Source of the DNA: Phanerochaete sordida
Lineage: Eukaryota > Basidiomycota > Agaricomycetes > Polyporales > Phanerochaetaceae
DNA: 64,000 bases
Reading direction: 5' to 3'
Assembly (NCBI GenBank): GCA_019973155.2
Contig: BPQB01000006.1
Location: forward strand, 744,001-808,000
Shown here: positions 47,850 to 58,641 of the stretch, piece by piece
Position numbering within the stretch: the first letter of the stretch is position 1
How the letters are laid out: each line of letters opens with the position of its first letter
The notes under the pieces: model-generated
The model's input: the letters and a program-made list of their open reading frames with translations, nothing else
Database searches by the model: none
What the model was told of the DNA's origin: nothing
Program-made: the position numbers and the translations under genes

Positions 47850-49079
47850 TTACACGGAAGGGACAGTGGCGACCTTGAAGGGGCCCGCTACCGCCTCCAG
47901 CCTCGCCTTGCCGGCGCGACGCAGGAGGACTTGCATAGGTGTGTAGTAGTACATTGTCGTCCACAGGAAAAGACGACCGTGCTGACGCGCGATTTTGTCG
48001 TAGTCGACTGCAGAAAATGTGAGCCCCGTGAAACGAATTCGAGCATAAATGGACTTGCCTTGCAGCGCGGAGCGAAGATCAAGCCAAGTTTTGGTCACGT
48101 CCGTGAGGATGGCATCGACGCCCCACCGAGCGGCCTCCATCATGCACGCGGGGTCGTTCACGGTCCACACCATGAGGCTCTTGCCTGCGGCCTTGCACTC
48201 GTTGCGGAACCTGCACCGAGGTCAGCTATAGTCGCAGAAATGGTCTCTGCGGGACTTGCCTCTCGCCGTCGAGGGTCGTCAAGGAACCAAACCACATCGA
48301 GAAGGCGTCGACGTCCTTCCAGAAGTACTTGCGGGCGATGCTGGGGTCTCCGCCGATGTATGACCGGCGGCAGTACGGCAAGTGCTCCTGCGCGGCCGGG
48401 AGGAATGTCGGGTGCCAAAGACCGAGGAGGATGCGCGGCGCGAGGGCGGTCTGCCAGTTCTCGTGCGACGAGATGATCGTATGCATCAGCGAGAAGAGCC
48501 GCGCCGGGTCGTTCTGGGGCTTGACATCGACGTTGAACTTCATGTGCTGGTTCTCGGGCTGCGCGTGGTCAGGCTCCACGGTACGAGGTGCGTAGAGCAG
48601 TCTACACACCTTCATAAGCAGCTGAACCGTCTCCGCAAAGGTCGGGATGGACTGCTCCGGCTTCTTGACCGTGCGCAGGTGCTCCATGCCATTCTCCCCA
48701 TACCAATTCTGCTCCTTGATCAAGCCCTTGCCGTTGGTTGTCCTGTCCAGCGCTAGACGTCGCGTCGACAAAAATTTGCGCGGGAATGGCCCCAGGCGGA
48801 CTCACAAGGGTCGTGGAACATGACGACGACATCGTCTGCGGAGATGTGGACGTCTGCTCTGGGAGGTCAGGCCTGCGTCTAGAGGAGTCGGGGCTGTTCA
48901 AATACCGCTTTCAATGCCCTCGGCGCCGTCGCGCATGGCAGCTTCGAAACTGGCGAGTGTGTTCTCCGGGAAGGCGGCGGAGGCCTGTGGCGAGTCAGCA
49001 GACTGCGGTCGGCCATGGTCGGGGCGCGTACCCCACGGTGACCCCAGCACTCGGGCAGTGACTTGGTAGTGGCGGCCAT
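47850..49079 (-). CDS. Glycerophosphodiester phosphodiesterase (GDPD, Pgc1-like)
   Basis: The start at 49079 reads MAATTKSLPECWGHRGAS after splicing, with the GDPD HRG motif, PENTLASFEAAMRDGAEG and IESDVHISADDVVVMFHDP, which carries the catalytic ExD...H pattern. DRTTNGKGLIKEQNWYGENG, FNVDVKPQNDPARLFSLMHT and VWTVNDPACMMEAARWGVDA with ILTDVTKTWLDL complete the TIM barrel. A last exon VDYDKIARQHGRLFLW... ends at 47850-47852. This fits the fungal GDPD/phosphatidylglycerol phospholipase C (Pgc1) group, which degrades glycerophospholipids or phosphatidylglycerol in mitochondria/lipid droplets. The intron before VDYDKIA starts with GC (GCAAGT) and ends CTGCAG. The substrate is inferred from the family. 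Confidence 0.9.
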
Positions 49080-49564
49080 GGGGAAGAGTATGCGTCGGAG
49101 GGTCGTGAAAAAGGGTGGGCGAGTGGAATAACGTCGTCGGGGGACCAGGGCGAAGATGGTGGAGGCTTTTAAAGCCATGGCCTTGGGTTTGGGTTTGGCT
49201 CCGAGAGGGGATCTTCGTACAGGCGAGTCAACCGGAACATCCTTTGTCGAGATTGGGAGGGTAAATTCACAGAACGGAGGCCGGGATTCGCTGGCGGGAA
49301 TAGGATGGCGAGACCGACGACGTGCATCGAGATCCTGGGCTGTTTTCGTCTCCGCGAATCGTTGCACATGCGTAGCGGATAGGATTCTGTGTGAGGTCGC
49401 ATGAGTTGCTGCTAGCCGAACGTGCTCGTCGTAACTGGGCAATCTGGTCCGAGTCCGGATTTGCAAACGCACGCGCCCCCTTACGCAACGACCACGTTCG
49501 CCGGCAGCGCAGCTGCCTGCCGGGTTCGTCACCTCCTCGGTGCCCTGCCCCGCGGGGTCCCTCG
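49080..49564. other. Upstream region of the GDPD gene, no gene seen
   Basis: The region presumably includes the GDPD promoter. Frames here are short or in composition-biased shadow phases. Confidence 0.3.
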
Positions 49565-49780
49565 ATGATCTCACAGACCGCGTCGCTCCCAGCCGATAAG
49601 CTCACCATAAGCTCGCACTTGACGTGGCGGTGGCGGCGCGTCCTCGCGGCATTGGTCAAGATCCCTGACTCCAAGGGGGTTTTCGGCGTTGCTGCTGCCG
49701 AGCCTGGGCACATCCCTGTCGCGCAGCTCAAGGACATCCTCGTCGCTGCGTCCCGCGATTTTCAGCCGTTAGGCTTTTGA
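49565..49780 (+). CDS. Possible small hypothetical protein (71 aa)
   Basis: An ATG at 49565 (MISQTASLPADKLTISSHLT) opens a frame with WRWRRVLAALVKIPDSKGVF and a stop at 49778-49780. The amino acid composition is plausible, but there is no recognisable domain, no introns, and it lies in the space between two divergent genes. It may be chance. Confidence 0.2.
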   Translation: MISQTASLPADKLTISSHLTWRWRRVLAALVKIPDSKGVFGVAAAEPGHIPVAQLKDILVAASRDFQPLGF

Positions 49781-49969
49781 CTCGGTTCACACAATAATAA
49801 ACGGCCGCGTCCAATTGCATTTTGACCAGCTGAGACACCGAGCGCCCATTTATCGCGCCTCCTTACACCCGTCTTCGGCAATCTCAATACAGCTCTTGCT
49901 CTCGACGGCGACCTTGTGCACCAGATTTGAGCCAATTTCACCTTCTAGCGCGGGTCTCGCACAGAAGCA
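49781..49969. promoter_or_regulatory. Promoter region of the MogA-MoeA fusion gene
   Basis: This short region is pyrimidine-rich toward the start codon; no distinct TATA box is seen. Confidence 0.35.
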
Positions 49970-52411
49970 ATGGTCAAAATACGCGTCGCGGTCCTGACAG
50001 GTGTGACCGCCCGACGCCTACACCCGTGCGCGAATCGGTAGACTGATCAGTGTCCCCGCTCGTCCTTGCGCGTCGCACACACGCAGTGAGCGACACCGCG
50101 TCCTCCGATGCGTCTGCAGACAAGTCGGGCCCGACGATCAAGGAGATCGTCCAACAAAACGACCACGAGTGCGTCGAGTCTCGGATCGTACCCGATGAGG
50201 AGGAGCAGATCCGCGCGGCGGTCAAGGGCTGGGCGGAGCAGGGTGTGGCGGACTGGATCATCACCACTGGTGGCACTGGCTTCGGTGTACGCGACAGGAC
50301 TCCTGAGGTACGCTTCCCGTCGCATAGACTGCGCGAACGATGTATATCGACCTCCAGTGCAGGCCCTTACGCCGCTCTTCGAGCGTGAAGCCCCCGGTAT
50401 TGTCCACCTCCTGCTCGCGAGCTCGCTGCAGAAGACGCCGTTCGCCGCGCTGTCTCGTCCGGTCGCAGGAACGGTGAAGAATTCGTTAGTCGTCACTTTA
50501 CCAGGGAGCGCGAAAGCGGTGAAGGAGAACCTCGAGGCACTCTTCCAAGCGGGCGTGATCAATCATGCCATAGACCTCATCCGTGGCGGCTCTGGTCAGG
50601 GCGTACACGCGCAGCTAGCAAGCTCGACACCACAGAGCAGCATCCAGGGCTCCCAGGGCCTCCAGCACTCCCACTCCCACCACCACAATCCGCACCATCA
50701 CCACCACGGCGACTCCCACAGCGTCCCGACGCCGCGTACGACGCTCTCGCATGATCCGTCCGCTCCTGGTACGCCGCCTCTGCGGCCCTGGCTGCGTGCC
50801 ACATGCTGATCTCGCTTGCAGTCTCCGCGCGCCACAGGGTCTCGCCATACCCTGCCATCACGCTCGAGGCCGCACTCGAGTCGATCCTCCGCGAAGTGCA
50901 GCCCCTGGATCCGCGTGAGATACCGGTACGCTCGCTTCGCGTCCGTCGCGTGCCCGTGCTGAATCGAGGTCTGGCGTCGCGCAGGTATCGTCGGACTTGC
51001 GAGGCACCGTGCTGGCGGAGGACATCTTCGCGCCGCAGAACGTCCCGCCGACGACCACGACGAACGTCGACGGCTACGCCGTGCGCTGTACGTCGATTTC
51101 CTTGCATATATGCGGGTCATCGAGGAGGCTGACGCTGCACACGCCCAGCGAGCGACCCGCCGGGCATCTACAAAGTGCTGACGCCCCGTACGCATGACCT
51201 CGCGACGCCCGTGCCCGCAGGCCACATCTTCCGCGTGAACACGGGGGCGCCGATCCCTGCGGGCACGGACGCGGTGCTCATGGTCGAGGACACGCGCCTG
51301 CACAGCACCGACGCGGACGGCGAAGAGCGCGAGGTCGAAGCGCTCGCGCAGGTCGACGCAGGCGAGAGCGTCCGCAAGCCAGGAAGCGACGTGAAGAAGG
51401 GCGAACTCGCGCTTGAGAAGGGCACCGTCGTACATGCGCACGGCGGCGAAATCGGCACGATGGCGTTTGTAGGCAGGCAGAAGGTCGGTGTGCGGTCCGT
51501 GTATGGGGGTCGAAGCAGTAGCTTGATAGGTTTTCCTAGGTCACGGTGCATCCCAAGCCGGTGGTCGCTATACTCAGCACCGGAAATGAGTTGCTGGATA
51601 TACAAACGCCGCAGAAGATGGACGTGGACGGCTGGGGTGGAATATGGGATACGAACCGGCCGTCCCTGCAGGCCGCGCTCGAGGGCATGGGGTACAAAGT
51701 CGTAGACCTTGGCATCGTGCCCGACAGGTTGAGTTTCTCCCCAATCTTCAGCCAAGAAGTGTGGCTGAATTGCGCTGCAGCCTAGACAAGCACATCGAGG
51801 CACTGAAGCGGGGGCTCGACCAGGCCGACATCGTGTTGACGACGGGCGGAACCAGTATGGGGGCGAGTGACCTGCTGAAGCCGGTTATTGAGCGACACCT
51901 GAGCGGCACCATTCACTTCGGGCGGGTCAAGATCAAGCCCGGGAAGCCCACGACGTTCGCGACCATCCCGACGGCCAAGGGCTCGGTCCCGATGTTCGCG
52001 CTGCCCGGTAACCCTGCGTCAGCCCTCGTGACGTTCCACGTCTTCGTTCTGCCCGCGCTGAGGAAGCTCGGTGGGTGGCCTACTGCGAGATCACAGTTGC
52101 CGCGCGTGCGAGTCCAGGTGTGTTTGTCATCCCGACTCTCTGCTGTCAGAGCTGACGACGGGATCCCGCAGCTGCAAAGCAATATGCCTCTGGACCCGCG
52201 CGTCGAATTCCATCGCGTGTCGATCCAAGCTAGTGCTGAGGGATTGAAAGCGTATAGCACTGGTGGGCAGCGCTCAAGTCGCGTGGCAAGTCTTGCTGGC
52301 GCGAACGGCGTGGTTATCCTTCCTTCAAAGGTTGAGGGCGGTCCGAGCGAGATGAAGGCGGGAGAGTTCGTAGCTGCTATAGTGATAGGAGAGTTGCAGG
52401 TTCAGCGATAG
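49970..52411 (+). CDS. Molybdenum cofactor synthesis fusion protein (MogA-MoeA, gephyrin/CnxE-like)
   Basis: The N-terminal MogA (G) domain starts MVKIRVAVLTVSDTASSDAS (joined across an intron at 50001-50085) and has DWIITTGGTGFGVRDRTPE, the adenylyltransferase TGGTG/RD.TPE motif, and VVTLPGSAKAVKENLEALF. A linker of about 60 residues holds SHSHHHNPHHHHHGDSH. The C-terminal MoeA (E) domain shows ITLEAALESILREVQPLDPR, DIFAPQNVPPTTTTNVDGYA, HIFRVNTGAPIPAGTDAVLM, VVAILSTGNELLD, VVDLGIVPD, TTGGTSMGASDLLKPVI and MFALPGNPASALVTFHVFVL. G-linker-E order matches CnxE and gephyrin. It adenylylates molybdopterin and inserts molybdate. Introns are about 50 nt; stop TAG 52409-52411. Confidence 0.93.
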
Positions 52412-52450
52412 GTGGAGTATGGAGAGGGGATATTTGTGCGATGCAAAGGC

Positions 52451-53234
52451 TCATGGTCTTTTCTTCTTGTTCATGGCAGCGAGTTGCTAGGCATCGAAAA
52501 TATCAGGAAATATACCATCGCAAGGATGTCATACTCACCATTGCATCCACCTCAGCTTGTAGAGTAGCCATCTCTTCTTCGAGCTGCTCACGTTGGCGTA
52601 CAAGTATCTGGATCTTCCGCGCTTCGAGTTTGTTCATGCCCGCCGTGTTCGCAGCTAACCGCGAAGCTGGCTTTGTTTGCTGGGTTTCCAGCTGCCTCAC
52701 ACGTGAGAACAGCCTGAGCAAAACCGTACCTAGCCCACGCACCCTTGTCCGTAACATATTCTCTCTCTTCACCAGCATATTCATTCCTTTCTCTGCTCGG
52801 CTGAGGAGCTCATTGATCTGTGGCTCAATTTCGTCGGTGACGTCCGCTTTGTACTTGCGCACGGTGCCCTCGTCGACGAGCAGGAAGACCTTTGCAGCTA
52901 GTCAGTGAGGCGACTTGCGCATGAGTGCAGATGAAGCGTACTCGTTCATTCTCCAAGACCTTCGCTACCCGGGAAAGATCATAGGTTCCCTGGCGAATAA
53001 TTTCTTGCGCTTCATGTGCCTGTTCATCACTGAGCTAGCATGCTAAACAATATGTTGACCGCGACACACCTCGTCGCAGCAGTCCTCCAAGGCCATGACG
53101 CACTCCCGCAGGAAGGGACTGCATACGAAATCGTTCTCGCTTCCGTAGCCCCCAGAGTTTCCTACAAAGACAGACTGTCTCGGCCCATATTTCGGGTGCA
53201 CAGATAGGCGAGAGACGCGGCTTGGTCGATCCAT
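52451..53234 (-). CDS. SPC19: SPC19, DASH/Dam1 kinetochore complex subunit
   Basis: Four exons (53070-53234, 52942-53019, 52539-52889, 52451-52486) sum to 630 nt, 209 residues. The start MDRPSRVSRLSVHPKYGPRQ leads to CSPFLRECVMALEDCCDE, AHEAQEIIRQGTYDLSRVAK, VFLLVDEGTVRKYKADVTDE and the helix INELLSRAEKGMNMLVKREN. A heptad coiled coil follows, and the protein ends QLAAMNKKKRP after a small 36-nt exon. The CVxALExCCxEA motif and VDE region are typical of Spc19. DASH is a fungal ring complex that couples kinetochores to microtubule plus ends. The exon phases agree exactly, which makes the model reliable. Confidence 0.92.
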
Positions 53235-54024
53235 GGTCGTCAGCAGCCGGTGGTTGAGCTCATCGCCAGTCGACGCGCCTGTGGCACGCGTAGGACGATT
53301 TGAGACTCCGATTATCTCCGCCCATTCCCGCGGGTATAAATCAGCGAAAACTTCGCGTCCTCGGTTTCCTCCATGTGTCCGCTCGACCGTCGGAAGCGTT
53401 AGCCCTCGTTGGCGCAGAGGTTTGTTCTTCTGAGTAACGTTCAAATTCTGGTCGACGGAGCGAGGCGCCTTCGGGTGCTCACAAGACCGAGTCCCTTCCG
53501 CTCTGCTCCCTCTCCACGGGGCTGAGTCCGCATTTCGGTGCGTCGACTCGCCTTTGAGGTTGAGTGGGGTGGTGGGACGGCGTTATATTCCTGTACTTTC
53601 CGTACATCGTCACTATGTGGCTTTGACGGTTTGGTGAAACCATAACGCATACATCGCTTCACATAGTTTCATGTCTTTCGTCGAGTAGAACTGCAATTGA
53701 TTATTTTCCCTCCCTTCTTGAAGGTTGCTTCCGCTTCACCTGGTCCTAAGACGAACAGTTCTACAACATCTCTGCCAGCTTCCAAGATGTCTGCGGCTGC
53801 TTTCAGACCTCCCTAAAGCCTTTGCAGTGCGACGCCGACACCGCTGCATCGCGGAACAGAGCTGAATTGGGTCGCATGACTTCCGTCTTGACTCTCATGA
53901 CCCACGCGAGCCGGCTCTCCATGAACGAACCTAGTCAACTCGGCTCTTACACTGCCCATCGCAGGACAGGACACGCATTGTCCTCGTGCTTCGTCTCCCC
54001 CACGTTGTGCAACCATCTCGCGAA
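53235..54024. other. Divergent intergenic region, no certain gene
   Basis: About 790 bp between SPC19 (-) and the lipase (+). Coding of the lipase may begin in an upstream exon here (plus frame 53822-54028 carries MTSVLTLMTHASRLSMNEP), but the junction is unclear. CT-rich sequence lies near 53340 and 53700. Confidence 0.35.
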
Positions 54025-55741
54025 ATGACCTCCGGACATTGGGCAGAAGAGCTGAAGCGAGACATTCGACGCAAGCGGCTAGAACTTCTCAAGGCCCGTG
54101 GTCCATTGGGAGGCGGGAGTGCGCAGACGGAAGGCTGGAAGAGACCATGGAGGGAGCTCTCGTACTACCACTGGATGGAGACGTGGAGTAAGAAAGCAGA
54201 GGCACAGATCCGTGTTGGGATCGCCACAGGTGCGCCACCTGGAGTCTTGAAAGCAGAACGTGACTGAGTATGACTCTGCAGGCGCATGCGGAACGTACGT
54301 CAGTCCTGGCCCGTGGCCGACGCGTGCTCATGTTACAGTATAGCGGCACCATCAACTGGAATATTGTGCTTTACACTTGGATGGAGTCGGCTGCGACCTA
54401 CCTTCGGTACGTATTCCCACACGCCTTGCGAGCGACTCCAGAACCCTTTCAATAACCCATGCAGAGACTGGCCAACTGTCCTGAAGGCAGCCACGGCCGC
54501 ACGAATGGGCCATGAAGCAGATGCAATGAAGCTCCTTGAGTGGTCGGACGAAGAGATCCAGAACATTGTGCGCTAGGCGGACAACTTCTCTGTGTATGCT
54601 TCTCATTCGGGGATGTAGGCTGCGTTATGGAGTCCGGACATGCACTATGTGACCATATGTGGTATGTCGACTATCTTCTCATACGTCCCCATTCCAAACT
54701 CACAGCTTGCAGACCTCACGCAGGTAGGGATTGTGGAAATGGTAGTTGGTCGTATGCTGAGACGATGCTAGGATGCCCCGGAGTCAGACCCGACCCTTGA
54801 TGGGCCATTCTGCGGCGCTTTCTTTTCTTCGGACCCAAAGAATCCCTTCATTGGGCTCGTGTTCAAGGTTGGTGTCACAGATCGTCCGCCACACTACTCC
54901 TCATGTTGCACAGGGTACACATGTCGAGTCCTGGCAAGAACTGCTTGTAGATCTTCATTACGCTCCCGTGCATGCGCAAGATGGTCACGTTTGGGATACC
55001 CACGTCTCGCATGGCGTATATTCTACGCTGTTTGGTCCTTTCTCCAAGCTCGACGGGCAAACTCCGTTCGGTATGCGCGCAATCCTCGACTCTCTACAGC
55101 ACACTGAAGGCGCTCCAGAGTATATCAAGAACATTGCATGCACGCTCATATCCGAGCGCATACAGGCGAGCACTGATGTACCTGTGCGTTTACACCTGAC
55201 TGTGAGTCCCTTGTCTATCGCTCGCTGCGCATTACTGATTCTCTGCAGGGTCACTCCCTTGGAGCTTCCTATGCGGCACTATACTTTGCTGAGCTTCTGC
55301 GTCTTTTCGATAACGGGCCCATCTCTTCGCAGTCTGGCAAGCCTGCTTGCATCCTCCGGGATCTTTATACCTTCGGCAGTCCTAGATTCGGCCTACTGGA
55401 CTTCGTCGACGTATTCTCGCTCGCCATTGACGAACACGACGGGTACTCTTGGCGAATCAACTGCAGTCAAGATCCCGTCTGCCTCGTCCCACCCGTCCTC
55501 ATAACAGACGCGAGATTTATCCATTTGGACAAGGCGTACGAAGTCTCTCAGTCGGATGGACCATTGGAGCTAGCAAGCGAGAGGAACAGTCACCCACGAC
55601 CCCCTCTCCCAGTCGTGCCAATCAACATGTCCAATCATAGTGAGCCACATCTATCTCTGTATTGGTGTCGGCTCACCATCTGAGCCAGCCCCTTGGGCGT
55701 ATTTCAACGCGCTGTACAACACGGCGACTCACACGGCGTAG
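54025..55741 (+). CDS. Class 3 (alpha/beta hydrolase) lipase
   Basis: The C-terminal half shows FCGAFFSSDPKNPFIGLVFK, then GTHVESWQELLVDLHYAPVH, VSHGVYSTLFGPFSKLD, the nucleophile elbow GHSLGASYAALYFAELL, RDLYTFGSPRFGLLDFVDVF and SWRINCSQDPVCLVPPV, which place Ser, Asp and a later His in class 3 lipase order. It ends TPWAYFNALYNTATHTA at TAG 55739-55741. The N-terminal part (MTSGHWAEELKRDIRRKRLE, LMLQYSGTINWNIVLYTWME, DWPTVLKAATAARMGHEADA) is spread over small exons. Between LR and DWPTV, a 58-nt GTACGT..CAG segment itself reads as protein (YVFPHALRATPEPF) in frame, then breaks by one base (about 54448). So either it is an intron, or the gene has a frameshift. The 5' end may extend upstream. 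Confidence 0.72.
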
Positions 55742-56267
55742 GTTACATGGATATCACGACGCCCTTGTTCGCGGGATTGCCGCTGACTGTGAGCTGCAAC
55801 GCGATAGATGGGGAATATGAGGCTGGCCCTGTGCCCAGATTGGACACACTCCTCCATAGATGTGTACCGATTTCACGTTATCGGCGTGCGGCCTACATGA
55901 CTTGTCCTCGTTCCACGGCCCCGCAGATGAAAGCTGTGCCTGGCGGCAAACCCGTGGCTGGCTCGTGGCTGGCTGGCAGTCTGCTTACAAAACAATACTG
56001 CGGAGATTAAACAAGACCTATCCCTTGATAAGGATATTACAAACTCCGAAATGCACATTGCTTATCTCGTTTATCGGCGACTAAAGGCCCGCGTGGGTGA
56101 GAACAGCAGCTGGTTGACGCCTGGATCTTCTGCCGCTACGGGGTACCGCATGCAACGCTGCTGCGTACCTATATCTTTACGCTTTCTTCATGATCTCTCT
56201 CTAACAGACTTCAAACACCGGCCCCGCTGTGACTCGGGGCGAACGCCCACACACTAAATATTTCGCC
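55742..56267. other. Intergenic spacer, no gene seen
   Basis: About 525 bp between two rightward genes. CTAAATATTT just before the next ATG (56255-56264) is AT-rich and could be a promoter or leader element. Short frames are not supported. Confidence 0.35.
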
Positions 56268-58148
56268 ATGACTTCCCAATCGACGCGTAGGGGTCACCGC
56301 AAACGAATCTCTAACCTGCGGCTTTCCTCGGACTCGACAGTAACCACATTACCAGCCTACACTTCTCCTCCCTGGCAGCGTCAGGTCGTGCTGGAAGACG
56401 ACCCATCAGATCTCCCACCGGAGTATCCAGACAGTGCAGAGGAGGCAGACGAGGATACAGACACGGAGGACGAGACGGCGCAGATTTTGTACGCCCCACA
56501 CACCGCCTCGGCCCCTTTGACTTCACCCCCTCGGCGAGCCCGACGCTTGCAGCCAAGCTCTCGTAGCAAATCGCGACGCAGCTCGTCGAACGACCCATAC
56601 CTCGATTCTTTGCTTGCCCGAAGCGTCCACGCTCTCGAGATGTCGAATGTCCTCCTGCAATCTTCTATGTCTACCCAAGCCACTCTGAACAACGTGCTTT
56701 CGAGGAACTCCCAGGACGAAGCTTTGTTAGAAGCTCACGCGCGTAACCTTTCGGCGAGGATCACCAAGGACAGCACCTGGTCCGCTGACCTCGATCAGAT
56801 ATCGCAAGGTGTGGAGGGCTTGTTTGAGGACGAGGGGCAGTCGAGTCGACGAGCCTCCGAGGATTCCACAACAAGTCAGAGTCTCCCCGCATCCAGCTCA
56901 CTCTCAACCGTCGCCGAACGTATGTCAAGATCACATCGTAGAAGACCCTCGCTAGACCTCCGCAATGCCAGCCTCAATCTCTCCGCTCACGACCGTAACG
57001 ACCTCATCGCACCTCCTCCAAGAGCTATCACCCTGTACGTCGACTCTTCTGAAGACCCAGCCCAGATAACACTGCCCCACACACTCGGCTTGCGTTCCTC
57101 CTCCCGCCCCGCCGCCACTCCACTTCCTGCGGAAGGCTCTTTTGCAAGCCGCCGGCCGCTTCTACTTCACTCGGTAGGTTCTGAGAGCGATTTACCGAAG
57201 CGCAGCGCCATGGACCTCCTCTCGTCGGTGAGAAACCCCCCAAAACCGATATCGACGGCCCATACGTCATCCACCGCCTCCCCGTCTTCATCGTTCCGGA
57301 CCCGGCGGGGCTCGACGAGCACTAGCACCTCCACGTGCACTCGTAAACCTCGCCAGTCCCCCCGTGCCGGACCGTCATCTGTACCGCCCACGCGCTCGCC
57401 TAGCCGGGACTCTGCGAACCGTTCCCCCTCTTCCACACGCCGAATATGGGACACTCCGCCAATCATCGAGCTGCCGTCCGCCTCAAGTTCCGAGTCATCT
57501 GACGATCTGCACGTCGAGCGCACAGTGTCCTACCTCCGCAACATCCTCGAGAACCACCCGGACCCCGCTGCTTCGGAGAAGCAGAAACAGAAGGAGGCTG
57601 CGCGGCCGACGTTCCTCAAGCCAACCCCTGTCATCCCAGTCGCCGACGCGTCCACCGCCACCGCGAGCGTGTCACGGTTATTTACCAAGGCAAGACACAC
57701 GTCGTCCACACGGCCGCCGAGTCCTCCGCGGCACTCGGCGCTCAAAGGGAGAAGTGGCCGATCCGCCCCTCCGACCCCCACCTCTCCTGCGCTGTCACTC
57801 AGCGGCAGCTGGCTCAGCGTCTCGGACGCGATTGGCATCGGCAGCTCAGGCCGCTCGACGCCGAATCGGGTGTCCTTCATCGAGCCTCCGGACGCCAAGC
57901 AAGGGGGGAAGGACAAGTCTTCGCTGCGGACACGGTCGCGCTCAAGATCGAGAGGCAAAGGCAGAGGCAGAGGTAGCGAAGGCGACAGCAGCGACACGCC
58001 GGGCGGATGGTGGACCTGGTTTATTGGTCCTGCGCCGCCCAGCCCGTCTATGCCTTCGTACGTCAGGCAAGAAGATCGGCTCGTTCGCGGCGCGGGGTTC
58101 GCACCCAGGGCCGGCTTCGGCGGCGGCATGGAGGAGTGGGGTGTTTGA
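56268..58148 (+). CDS. Large intrinsically disordered protein of unknown function
   Basis: One uninterrupted exon gives 626 residues starting MTSQSTRRGHRKRISNLRLS. I do not recognise a domain. An acidic patch (DSAEEADEDTDTEDETA) is followed by a short amphipathic segment DPYLDSLLARSVHALEMSNV and LLQSSMSTQATLNNVLSRNS, which looks structured and may be the conserved part. A second structured-looking segment is HVERTVSYLRNILENHPDP. The rest is Ser/Pro/Arg-rich, with many SP/TP and RSxS sites (possible kinase targets), and an RSRSRGKGRGRG patch. Near the end is PGGWWTWFIGPAPPSPSMPS. It could be a phosphoregulated scaffold, but that is speculation. The preceding GTG at 56229 is not needed. Confidence 0.7.
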   Translation: MTSQSTRRGHRKRISNLRLSSDSTVTTLPAYTSPPWQRQVVLEDDPSDLPPEYPDSAEEADEDTDTEDETAQILYAPHTASAPLTSPPRRARRLQPSSRSKSRRSSSNDPYLDSLLARSVHALEMSNVLLQSSMSTQATLNNVLSRNSQDEALLEAHARNLSARITKDSTWSADLDQISQGVEGLFEDEGQSSRRASEDSTTSQSLPASSSLSTVAERMSRSHRRRPSLDLRNASLNLSAHDRNDLIAPPPRAITLYVDSSEDPAQITLPHTLGLRSSSRPAATPLPAEGSFASRRPLLLHSVGSESDLPKRSAMDLLSSVRNPPKPISTAHTSSTASPSSSFRTRRGSTSTSTSTCTRKPRQSPRAGPSSVPPTRSPSRDSANRSPSSTRRIWDTPPIIELPSASSSESSDDLHVERTVSYLRNILENHPDPAASEKQKQKEAARPTFLKPTPVIPVADASTATASVSRLFTKARHTSSTRPPSPPRHSALKGRSGRSAPPTPTSPALSLSGSWLSVSDAIGIGSSGRSTPNRVSFIEPPDAKQGGKDKSSLRTRSRSRSRGKGRGRGSEGDSSDTPGGWWTWFIGPAPPSPSMPSYVRQEDRLVRGAGFAPRAGFGGGMEEWGV

Positions 58149-58641
58149 ACTTGTGAGTTTATACTTGGCCAGCGGTCCGTATCCCTACTAACGCCTTGCG
58201 TAGGCTTAACTTATTCCTTTGCACTCTATAACCGCGACCACGCCACATTTGCTAGAGCATGCGCTATCTCACGCTTTTTGTGCATCCTGGAACTTGCATC
58301 AGCTTGGAAATGCTGGACGTTCGTATCTCCACGCATCTGTATCACTATCTATACCTCATTCATATTCCCCCAACTGTTGTTCACTCGTTGCTTGCATATA
58401 ATTTCCGTTTTACCTTCAGCATCCTGTTGTCGCTACTCTCCCTCATACCGATGCTCTTCTAGCCAATGCATGACCGCTTCAGATGCCAATCGAGTGAGCT
58501 GCGCGAAACTCGATTTAAAGACGAGCGAGCCTGGCTTCCGCCCCAGGCGCTTTGCACACGGTGAATGCGGTGACGCGCTTCATTCGCGACCGCGACCATC
58601 CCCCGCCTTGCGGTTTACCCCTCTTTCCACGCGACTTCTGT
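58149..58641. other. Intergenic spacer, no gene seen
   Basis: About 490 bp, T- and C-rich (58250-58460), between two rightward genes; probably a 3'UTR and the promoter of the next gene. Confidence 0.35.

Noticed and set aside
47306..47878. 190-residue plus-strand frame
   Set aside because: It has no ATG at its start, no domain and no introns, and overlaps the GDPD gene's end on the other strand.
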